Shown here in pieces: positions 15,749-23,600 of a DNA stretch of 54,750 nucleotides (its first letter is position 1; the number at the start of each line of letters is the position of its first letter). The position numbers and the translations under genes are program-made. Location of the stretch: positions 1 to 54,750 of the forward strand of contig CACZPH010000073.1 of the NCBI GenBank assembly GCA_902783025.1. Reading direction: 5' to 3'. This DNA is from an uncultured Eubacteriales bacterium (GTDB taxonomy: Bacteria > Bacillota > Clostridia > Christensenellales > Pumilibacteraceae). The notes below the pieces were generated by a model. The model had not been told where the DNA came from. It worked only from the letters and a program-made list of their open reading frames with translations, and ran no database searches.

Positions 15749-16579
15749 ATGGACGTTCCTTTCAAAGTAAATCTCAGCGATAAAGTTATCGCGATCACCG
15801 GAGCGGGCGGAGTGATATGCGGCGAATTTGCCCGCGCGCTCGCCGAGTGCGGAGCGAAAGTGGCGCTGCTCGATATCAATTTGGACGCGGCGAAAAAAGT
15901 CGCGGACGACATAGGCGACGCGGCGATTGCCGTAAAGTGCGACTGTCTTGACAAAAACAGCATTATCGAAGCAAAAAATACCGTCAACGCCAAGTGGGGT
16001 AAGGTAAATTTCCTCATCAACGGCGCCGGCGGCAACAATCCGCGCGCCACAACGGACAACGAAACGGCGGGCAAAGCGCGCGACGGGATCAAGGACTTTT
16101 TCGCGCTCGAAGAGAGCGGGCTGAAATTCGTGTTCGATCTCAATATCACGAGCGCGTTCCTTACCACGCAGGTTTTCGCCCGTGATATGCTCGGCGGCGG
16201 CGGCAATATAATCAACATTTCGAGCATGAACGCCTACCGACCTCTTACCAAGATCCCCGCGTACTCGGCGGCTAAGGCGGGCGTAAGCAACTTTACGCAA
16301 TGGCTCGCCGTGCATTTCGCGGAGGCGGGCATAAGGTGCAACGCCATAGCGCCGGGCTTTTTCGTGACCAACCAGAACAAAGGACTGCTTTTTACGGCGG
16401 ACGGAAAACCCACCGCGCGCACGGGCAAGATACTCGCCGCCACGCCCATGAAACGCTTCGGCGAAGTGAGCGAACTTGTAGGCGTTCTTTTGTGGCTTGC
16501 CGACGATAAGGCGAGCGGGTTCGTAACCGGCACGGTGATACCCGTCGACGGCGGTTTTTCCGCGTACAGCGGGGTATAA
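15749..16579 (+). CDS. uxuB: SDR-type D-mannonate oxidoreductase (fructuronate reductase)
   Basis: The 276-residue short-chain dehydrogenase/reductase has the cofactor loop ITGAGGVICGEFA near residues 14-26, INGAGGNNP near 90-98, a catalytic Ser in INISSMNAY and the YSAAK Tyr/Lys pair near 170-174, and ends in IPVDGGFSAYSGV. It resembles the Bacillus YjmF type that reduces D-fructuronate to D-mannonate. This type is unrelated to the long-chain UxuB of E. coli, so the symbol marks function, not ancestry. Its place between uxuA and uxaC strongly supports this role. AAGGAG precedes the ATG. Two bases separate it from uxaC. Confidence 0.88.
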   Translation: MDVPFKVNLSDKVIAITGAGGVICGEFARALAECGAKVALLDINLDAAKKVADDIGDAAIAVKCDCLDKNSIIEAKNTVNAKWGKVNFLINGAGGNNPRATTDNETAGKARDGIKDFFALEESGLKFVFDLNITSAFLTTQVFARDMLGGGGNIINISSMNAYRPLTKIPAYSAAKAGVSNFTQWLAVHFAEAGIRCNAIAPGFFVTNQNKGLLFTADGKPTARTGKILAATPMKRFGEVSELVGVLLWLADDKASGFVTGTVIPVDGGFSAYSGV

Positions 16580-16580
16580 A

Positions 16581-17888
16581 ATGAAAGATCTGCTCGTTTC
16601 CCCCACGGCGGAAAAACTCTACGAAACCGTAAAAGACCTGCCAGTTATCGACTACCATTGTCATCTCAGTCCGAGGCAGATACGCGAAAACGCTACTTTT
16701 TCGGACATAGGCGAGTTCTGGCTGGGCGGCGACCATTACAAGTGGCGCGTGATGCGCATGATGGGAATAGCCGAAAAGTTTATTACCGGCACGGCGTCAA
16801 ACAGGGAAAAATTCAAGGCGTACGCGTCTATCGTGCCGTATCTTATCGGCAATCCGCTCTACGACTGGACGCACAGGGAACTGCGCGATATATTCGGCAT
16901 AACCGAACCGCTCTCGGCCCAGAACGCGGACGAGGTTTTCGATCGCGCGAGCGCCGCGCTCAAGGATCTGTCCGTGTGGAAACTGCTCGACAAATTCAAG
17001 GTCGAGTTTATCGCCACGACCGACGATCCGATCGACTCGCTCGAGTATCACGGCGTAGTAAACGATACGCGCGTAACGCCGACTTTCCGACCGGACAAAC
17101 TCCAGACGTTTTCGCAGGAGTATATCGACGAACTCGGTAAGGCGAGCGGGGTAGAGATAGCGACTCTCGGCGATCTTAAGAGGGCGCTTACGGTCCGTCT
17201 CGATTACTTCGTAAGCAAGGGCTGTAAGTTCTCGGATCACGGTTTCGCGGCTTTTCCGACGCGGTATCCGGACGAAGAAGAGGCGCAAAAGCTCTTTTTG
17301 CGCCGCGCCTTCCTTACCGAAGAAGAGAGAGAAGCGCTGTGGGGACGCGTTTTGCTTTTTCTTACCGAGGAGTACGCAAAGCGCGGTATTACGATGCAGA
17401 TACACTTCGGCGTACTGCGCAACGTAAACCCCGAAAAGTTCGCGCTCTTAGGCCCCGACAGCGGCTTCGACGTGATAGGCGAAGCGCCGAAAACGCAAGA
17501 CGTATTGCGTTATTTTGCGCTTACCCCCGACGAAAAGCGCCCCAAAACCGTGCTGTATTGCCTCAACGACTCGGCGCTCCCCGCGCTCGCGTGCCTTACC
17601 GGCGCGTACGCAAACGTCGTTATGGGCGCGGCGTGGTGGTTCAACGACAACAAGGCGGGTATCGAAAGGAATCTCGAGATTATTTCGCAGTATTCGCTTC
17701 TTGCCACGAATCTCGGAATGCTTACCGACAGCAGGAGTTTTTCGTCGTATTGCAGATTCGATTTTTTCCGCCGCATAATATGTTCTTTTACGGCGGCGAA
17801 AGTCGACGCCGGCGAATGCTCTTTCGCTCAGGCGAAGGCCGTGCTTTCGGCGGTGTGCTACGGCAACGCGAAAGCGCTTATAGGATAA
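16581..17888 (+). CDS. uxaC: Glucuronate isomerase
   Basis: UxaC isomerises D-glucuronate to D-fructuronate (and galacturonate to tagaturonate). This is the entry step of the pathway completed by the two preceding enzymes. The 435-residue protein has the amidohydrolase-like start VIDYHCHLSPRQI (His-x-His near residues 24-27), the FWLGGDHYKWRVMR segment, GITMQIHFGVLRNVN near 270-285 and AAWWFNDNKAGIERNLE near 350-366. It is slightly shorter than the usual 465. No GGAGG was seen before the ATG, so translation probably depends on coupling to the upstream stop 2 nt away. A terminator follows. Confidence 0.95.
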   Translation: MKDLLVSPTAEKLYETVKDLPVIDYHCHLSPRQIRENATFSDIGEFWLGGDHYKWRVMRMMGIAEKFITGTASNREKFKAYASIVPYLIGNPLYDWTHRELRDIFGITEPLSAQNADEVFDRASAALKDLSVWKLLDKFKVEFIATTDDPIDSLEYHGVVNDTRVTPTFRPDKLQTFSQEYIDELGKASGVEIATLGDLKRALTVRLDYFVSKGCKFSDHGFAAFPTRYPDEEEAQKLFLRRAFLTEEEREALWGRVLLFLTEEYAKRGITMQIHFGVLRNVNPEKFALLGPDSGFDVIGEAPKTQDVLRYFALTPDEKRPKTVLYCLNDSALPALACLTGAYANVVMGAAWWFNDNKAGIERNLEIISQYSLLATNLGMLTDSRSFSSYCRFDFFRRIICSFTAAKVDAGECSFAQAKAVLSAVCYGNAKALIG

Positions 17889-17911
17889 TATAGATCATAC
17901 GTAGCGACGTT

Positions 17912-17947
17912 ACCCGCGCCCTCGACCGAAGGACGCGGGTTTTTTTT
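17912..17947 (+). terminator. Terminator of the uronate operon
   Basis: ACCCGCG (17912-17918) pairs with CGCGGGT (17934-17940), with an inner CCT/AGG, followed by a run of T. It opens the 326-nt gap 17889-18214, which otherwise holds a GCGGAAAAA/TTTTTCCGC inverted repeat (18054-18092) and the spo0A promoter. Confidence 0.88.
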
Positions 17948-18133
17948 GCGTTCCGCCTCACGGTTGCCTTTTTCGTCAAAATCCTTCCGGTAAATTTTGG
18001 CGATTTTTAAGTTAGCGTGCCCGTAGCCGGCAAAAAAAGTCTTAGTTTGTCAAGCGGAAAAACAAATTCGCCGAAAAACGACTTTTTTCCGCACAAAACG
18101 ACGTCCTTCGGCAAATATCGAACACGCGTTTCC

Positions 18134-18163
18134 TTGCCCGTCGCGACGACGCGGCGGTATAAT
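18134..18163 (+). promoter_or_regulatory. Probable spo0A promoter
   Basis: TTGCCC (18134-18139), an 18-nt spacer and a perfect TATAAT (18158-18163) lie 51 nt before the ATG. No 0A box (TGTCGAA) was found in the upstream gap. Confidence 0.65.
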
Positions 18164-18214
18164 GGTTTTACGGTCGAACGGATCGGCCGCAATCTAAATA
18201 AAGGAGCGTAAACA

Positions 18215-18949
18215 ATGAAGACTACTGTACTTTTGATCGACGACAACGTCGAATGGACCGACAGACTCAAAGGTTATCTCGACTCCACGGACAACTTCGC
18301 GGTGGCGGGAGTGGCGCACGACGGAGAGGAGGGGCTCGCGGCGTTCAACGAACTTCGTCCGGACGCGGTCGTGCTCGATCTCGTAATGCCCGTTCGCGAC
18401 GGGTTCGGTTTTCTGGACGGGGCGCACAAGGGAAACAGTAAAATAATCGTGGCGTCCGCCTTGTCGCAGAGTTCGTTTATAAACCGCGCGGTAAACGGAG
18501 GCGCCGATTACTACCTCGTCAAGCCCTGCAAGCCCGAGACCGTCGCCGAACGCCTCGCGTACGTGATGCGGCCCAAGCGCGCGGAGAAGAGTACGGAAGA
18601 GAAAATGATCGAGGAGCGCATTACCAATATTTTTATTACGGTCGGGATACCGGCGCATATCAAGGGTTATCAGTTTTTGCGCGAAGCGATAAAAATGGCG
18701 GTGGACGACCCCGAAGTGATCAATTCGATCACGAAGAAACTGTATCCGTCCGTCGCGATGCGGTTCGACACGTCGGCGAGCAAGGTCGAGCGCGCGATAC
18801 GCCACGCGATCGAGGTCGCCTGGAACAGAGGAAAAATAGAAAACATCAACAATCTTTTCGGAGTGCGCGTGTACAACCATAACGAAAAGCCCACCAACGG
18901 CGAATTTATCGCTCTGGTCGCCGACAAAATGCTACTCGAAAGCGTGTAA
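18215..18949 (+). CDS. spo0A: Stage 0 sporulation response regulator Spo0A
   Basis: Spo0A is the master regulator of entry into sporulation. The 244-residue protein has a receiver domain (LLIDDN acid pair near 7-11, phospho-acceptor Asp55 in VVLDLVMPV, Lys in YLVKPCKP near 106) and the diagnostic Spo0A C-terminal DNA-binding domain. That domain includes GIPAHIKGYQFLREAI, VERAIRHAIEVAWNRG and KPTNGEFIALVADK. Length is near the usual 260, with a short linker. AAAGGAG precedes the ATG. It is flanked by terminators, so it is monocistronic; spoIVB, its common neighbour in Bacillus and Clostridium, is not beside it here. Confidence 0.97.
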   Translation: MKTTVLLIDDNVEWTDRLKGYLDSTDNFAVAGVAHDGEEGLAAFNELRPDAVVLDLVMPVRDGFGFLDGAHKGNSKIIVASALSQSSFINRAVNGGADYYLVKPCKPETVAERLAYVMRPKRAEKSTEEKMIEERITNIFITVGIPAHIKGYQFLREAIKMAVDDPEVINSITKKLYPSVAMRFDTSASKVERAIRHAIEVAWNRGKIENINNLFGVRVYNHNEKPTNGEFIALVADKMLLESV

Positions 18950-18980
18950 AGGAACACGCCCGGAATTGCTTATGAAGACG

Positions 18981-19000
18981 CTCCCTACGAGGGAGTTTTT
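18981..19000 (+). terminator. Terminator after spo0A
   Basis: CTCCC (18981-18985) and GGGAG (18991-18995) enclose a 5-nt loop, followed by TTTTT. Confidence 0.75.
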
Positions 19001-19051
19001 GATTTTTAAAAAACAAATTTCGTTTTAATTTCGAAAAAGAGCCTAATACGC

Positions 19052-19080
19052 TTGCAAAAAATCCCGCGAAATATTATACT
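19052..19080 (+). promoter_or_regulatory. Promoter of pyrR-upp
   Basis: TTGCAA (19052-19057), a 17-nt spacer and TATACT (19075-19080). The predicted start, about 19087, is just before the PyrR-binding hairpin. Confidence 0.75.
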
Positions 19081-19092
19081 TGAAGAAGAAAA

Positions 19093-19172
19093 ATCTTTTA
19101 ACTTTGCCCGTGAGCAAAACAAAGATGATCCGTTTTTTGCGGAATGCTCTTACGGGAGGATTCCGTTTTTTT
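19093..19172 (+). promoter_or_regulatory. PyrR-dependent transcription attenuator
   Basis: Three elements follow one another. The first is a PyrR binding loop (19093-19126): lower stem AUCUUU/AAAGAU, an A-containing asymmetric internal bulge, upper stem UUUGC/GCAAA and the hexaloop CCGUGA, which matches the family's CNGNGA loop. The second is an antiterminator-like pair TCCG (19129-19132) with CGGA (19140-19143). The third is a terminator, CGGAAT (19140) with ATTCCG (19160-19165), then seven T. The second and third share 19140-19143, so they exclude each other. PyrR bound to the first should favour termination when UMP is plentiful (family knowledge). Confidence 0.85.
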
Positions 19173-19185
19173 ATGGGAGGAGCGC

Positions 19186-19725
19186 GTGAAATTCAAGTCG
19201 AGAATAATGGACGAGTCCGCTATGCAGCGCGCGCTCGTGCGCATATCGCACGAAATAACGGAGCGCAACAAGGGCGCGCAGGGACTGGTGCTCGTCGGCA
19301 TAAAGTCGAGAGGCATTCCTCTTGCACGTATGATATCGGATAATATTCTCAAGAGCGAAGGCGTGGGACCCGAGGTAATAAGTCTCGATATTTCGCTGTA
19401 CCGCGACGATCTTACCGAGATTTCGGCGGACGCGCAGGTCAAGGGCAAGCCCGACGGGGAGATAAAGGGCAAGAAAATAGTTCTCGTAGACGACGTGCTT
19501 TTTACCGGAAGGACGGTGCGCGCGGCCATCGACGCGCTGCTCGCCGGCGGCAGACCCGCGGCGATACAGCTCGCCGTGCTGATCGACAGAGGGCACAGGG
19601 AACTTCCCATCCGCGCGGACTATGTGGGCAAGAACGTTCCGACGTCGCTCGACGAAGTGGTCGCCGTGAGCATTCCGCCTTACGACGACGTAACGGCGGT
19701 GGATATTTATTCGCTCAAGGACTAA
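19186..19725 (+). CDS. pyrR: Bifunctional pyr operon attenuator / uracil phosphoribosyltransferase PyrR
   Basis: PyrR binds pyr mRNA leaders in response to UMP and has weak UPRTase activity. The protein has 179 residues from a GTG at 19186, chosen because GGGAGG lies 5 nt upstream; an ATG seven codons further lacks a ribosome site. Diagnostic stretches are [12 protein letters not shown] near 36-47, [10 protein letters not shown] near 67-76 and the PRPP loop [12 protein letters not shown] at 99-110. Its own leader holds a PyrR attenuator, so it is autoregulated. It is followed 49 nt later by upp; no pyrimidine biosynthesis genes are adjacent. Confidence 0.96.
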   Translation: MKFKSRIMDESAMQRALVRISHEITERNKGAQGLVLVGIKSRGIPLARMISDNILKSEGVGPEVISLDISLYRDDLTEISADAQVKGKPDGEIKGKKIVLVDDVLFTGRTVRAAIDALLAGGRPAAIQLAVLIDRGHRELPIRADYVGKNVPTSLDEVVAVSIPPYDDVTAVDIYSLKD

Positions 19726-19774
19726 AGGTAAACAGCGGCTATGAGCCGCGGAAATAAAAAAACAGGAGAAATAT

Positions 19775-20413
19775 ATGAAACAATTCAAGAACGTAGTGGT
19801 TTTCGATCATCCGCTCATCAAGCACAAGGTCGCGATTCTTCGCGACGAAAACACCGACATGAAGAAATTCCGCGAACTCGTGGAAGAGATCACGACTCTT
19901 ATGACTTACGAAAGTCTCAAGGACGCGCCCACCGTTCAGGTCAAAGTCAAGACGCCTCTCGAGGAGACCGAACAGACCATGATCAAGGAAAACAGCATTT
20001 GTATCGTTCCCATTCTTCGCGCGGGACTGGGCATGGTAAACGGCGTTCACGTGCTTTTCCCGACGGCTAAGGTCGGACATATCGGAATGTATCGCAACGA
20101 AAAGACTCTCGAACCCGTTGTGTATTACTGCAAACTTCCCGAAGGGATCGACAAGAAAGTCGTACTCGTCATAGATCCGATGCTGGCTACCGGCGGATCG
20201 GCTTGCGACGCGATCGATCTTCTCAAACAGCGCGGATGCAAACGCATCAAGCTTATGTCGATAATCGGCGCGCCCGAAGGCATCGAAAGGGTCGCGACCA
20301 CGCATCCGGACGTAAATATTTACGTATCGACGGTAGACCGCCAACTCAACGAGCACGGATATATTCTTCCGGGCTTGGGCGACGCGGGCGACAGACTTTT
20401 CGGCACCAAATAA
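19775..20413 (+). CDS. upp: Uracil phosphoribosyltransferase
   Basis: Upp makes UMP from uracil and PRPP (pyrimidine salvage, cytoplasm). The 212-residue protein has family-typical length and motifs: [15 protein letters not shown] at the start, [15 protein letters not shown] near 72-86, the PRPP-binding [15 protein letters not shown] near 132-146 and the C-terminal [23 protein letters not shown] precedes the ATG. It is probably co-transcribed with pyrR and so shares the leader attenuator; a terminator follows. Confidence 0.97.
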   Translation: MKQFKNVVVFDHPLIKHKVAILRDENTDMKKFRELVEEITTLMTYESLKDAPTVQVKVKTPLEETEQTMIKENSICIVPILRAGLGMVNGVHVLFPTAKVGHIGMYRNEKTLEPVVYYCKLPEGIDKKVVLVIDPMLATGGSACDAIDLLKQRGCKRIKLMSIIGAPEGIERVATTHPDVNIYVSTVDRQLNEHGYILPGLGDAGDRLFGTK

Positions 20414-20440
20414 TCGGATTTTTAGCTTTGCGGACAAAAG

Positions 20441-20465
20441 ACGCGCTCGAATGGGGCGCGTTTTT
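20441..20465 (+). terminator. Terminator after upp
   Basis: ACGCGCTC (20441-20448) pairs with GGGGCGCG (20453-20460) around a short loop, followed by TTTTT. Confidence 0.8.
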
Positions 20466-20579
20466 ATTATCAAAAGCGCATAAAAAGCGCCGCTTGGCAT
20501 ACGAATAAGAGCGGGAAACCGTTTTACAAAGTAAAAAAACGCTTTTTGTCCCACAAATTTGCCTTTTTTTCTAAATTGA

Positions 20580-20608
20580 TTGACAAATACTTTCGTTTGC
20601 TTTATAAT
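20580..20608 (+). promoter_or_regulatory. Perfect consensus promoter of the giant lipoprotein gene
   Basis: TTGACA (20580-20585), exactly 17 nt, TATAAT (20603-20608). AGGAGGG then lies 4 nt before the ATG. Both match consensus, which predicts high expression. Confidence 0.9.
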
Positions 20609-20647
20609 TGAATTACTAAAAGTAAAAATAATTCCATAGGAGGGACT

Positions 20648-23600
20648 ATGAAAAAGAAACTTGCAACCTTATTGGTATCGGTACTCGGCGTTACCGTAGC
20701 GAGTGCGGGAGTCGCTTGTACTCCTCAGCAATCTCAGCAACAGCAGGGCACCAAAGCGGAAAACGCTTACACCGTGACCGGCGACACTGACGGCAACATC
20801 AACGTCGCGTATTCTTCCACGACAGTCAATCTTACTTCTTACGTGACCGTTCAGTCCGGCTTCGAAATCAAATTTTATTCGGACGAGGCCTGCACGCAGG
20901 AAGTACAGGCGGCTTCTTACGCGCTCAGCGTAGGCAGCAACGTCGTTTACGCCAAGATCACCGAGATCGGCAAAGAGAACAACAGCGACGTGGCGATCAT
21001 TACCTTCGTCCGTGCGCAGCGTACCAGCCTTGACGCGAGCGAAGCGCTCAAACTCAACGGACAGGTTTACGCCGGCGGCGAGATCAAAGTCGGCAGCGCT
21101 GTCAGCTCCGTCAACCTTACCTCGACTTTCACGCTCGAGAACGGTTACGGCATGACCGCTTACGCGGACTCCGCGTGCACGCAGGCGCTTACCGCGTCCG
21201 ACGTAGCCGTCGAGCCCGGCGCCAACACCGTTTATCTTAAGGTTACGGAGAACGTCGATTCGACCAATTCGTACGTATTCCGCGTAAACGTGTACAAGAC
21301 GAGGTCGTATTCGGTTACTTTGCGCCTGCCCGCCAAACTTTTCCCGGACGCTCTGCCTCAGGTCGTCAGCGTTGACGAAAAGACCGTTTACGAAGCGCTC
21401 GCTCCCGAGCTTGACTCCGAAGCGTACAATTTCCGCGGCTGGTATCTTCAGGAAGACTTTATCGACAAATACAACGACGGCGCGATCAGCTCCGATATCG
21501 AATTGTTCGCCGACGTAAGAGAAAAGTCGTACAGCAAGTCGGTAAAATTCCTTCTCGAAAGCAAAGACGGACTTTACAAGGAAGATCCTTCTCTCGCTAT
21601 TGCGGAGAAGTCGTTTAAGGGCGCGGTCAAGGCGGCGGATTTCGAAACCGAAATCGCGGCCGTTACGGGATTCGAGCTCAAAGATTTCGAAAAGACCGCG
21701 GACGGCGTAGTCGTAAGACTTGCGCGCAAAACTTTCGACGTCGTATTCAAGAATTCGAAGAGATACGGCAGCGAAGTTATCGATACCGTTTCGGTAAAAT
21801 ACGGCCTTACTCCCACGGCTCCCGTTATCGCGGACATACGTCGCGACGACGAAAAGACCGACAAACTCGCGGGCTGGAACGCCGGCGACGAACTGTACGG
21901 AGCGGATCTTGCCGGATTCGAAGTTTCGGGCGACGTCGTTTTCGTCGCGGAATACGACACCGTATCGACCACTTATTCGATCACCGCGCTTTCCGGCACG
22001 GGTTATACCGTAACGATCGTTACCGATCAATCCGGACTCAAGAAAAACGCGTCCTTCCAGTTCGACGTTATTCTCGACACCAACTATTCGCACTGCAAAG
22101 ACGATATCGAAGTTTACCTGGGCGATACCAAAGTCACTCAGCACGTACTTGACAGATATACCGCGGTAGTTCCCGGCGACGCCGTTATCAGAGTGGAGGG
22201 CGTTGTCGAAAACTCTTATTCCGTAACGCTCGCTTCGACTTTCGCCGACGACAACTTCTACGGCGTATCGGCTTCGGACGCGGACGATATCGGATACGCC
22301 GTCGACGTTTCCGACTCGCAGCTTTCCACCGTGGCGCTCAAGGATTACGAGCCGTCTATCAGCGTCGACGGACTCAGAATAGGCGCGCATACCGTAAAAT
22401 TCGTGCGCAAGAGCGATCGCGTAGTGCTCGGAGTTAAGGAATTCACTTTGGTTCCGACCACCGCCAAGACGGTCGACCTCGGCTCCGTCGAACTCGGAAA
22501 CATTTACATTTCCGGATTTACCAAGGACGGCGACGTTTTCCGCGCCGACGCGTCCAAAGCCGGAACCGGCGAACTTATCGGCGTAAAATTCGGCGACAAC
22601 TTCATTCTCGACTATGAGGTGGAATACAACGCCACGTCCACCGAAAAGGAGCCCGCTTACGGCTTTACTGTCAGCGCGGGCGGCGACAGCGTATCGTTCG
22701 GACTTTACGAAAAAGGCGTATATCTTGCCGTAAACGGTCAGGTGTTCGCCACCAAGACCGGATACGATGCCAAAGTGCTCGACAGCGTGGCGACCTTCAG
22801 GAAATTCACTCTCGTTCGCAAAAACGGATTCGTATTGTTCTTCGTGGGAGAAGAGAAGACTCCCGCTTTCGTTCTCAGCGGCGAAGGATTTGCGAGCGTA
22901 ACCGGCACGGCAGAGATCAACGACGCGTCGTTTGCGGCTAATCTCGCTTCGGCTATGGGCAGGATCCTCGATCGTGATTACGTATCCGCGGCCATTCTTT
23001 CGGTAGCGACCAACGCTCCGACCGCAAAGCTTTACAGCACTTATCGTCAGGTCGGATTCGTCATGGGAGCGGAACACACCGAAAACTACCACAACTTCAG
23101 GACGATCAAGATAAACGGCGCGGCTGCCGAAGACACCTTCGACGTCGGCGATCCCGAATATTCGGTAATGATCGGCACGAAGCAGGCGGGCGGCGAAGGA
23201 TCCGTTACTTACGATCTTGCTTCCTACGGCGGAATGCTTTACGGCAAGCAGATCACCATTCATATCCTTATGGGCGAGGACACCGACGCCGAAAACGACG
23301 GAAAGGGTATCTATTATATCCAGACGCCCTCTCAGCTGCTCGTTACGCGTAAGGACAAAGACGGTAACGTTATCGCCACCACCGACGAGATACTCGGAGT
23401 CAGAGCGATCAACGAATACGGCGACGAATACGAATATACTTTCGTGGCAAACGAAGGCGAAGATTACGAATTCGAGTTCGTTTATGCGCCCGTAGAGTCC
23501 AAAAAAGCGATCGTTAACCTTTCGGCTGTTCTTGCCGGACAGGTTGCGGGCGGAATGGATTACTCGATCACCAACGAGGAAGGCATGGTGGTTTACAGCG

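Noticed and set aside
18054..18092. GCGGAAAAA/TTTTTCCGC inverted repeat before spo0A as a terminator or riboswitch
   Set aside because: The loop is 21 nt, no T-run follows the stem on the + strand, and it lies upstream of the promoter; kept only as a note.
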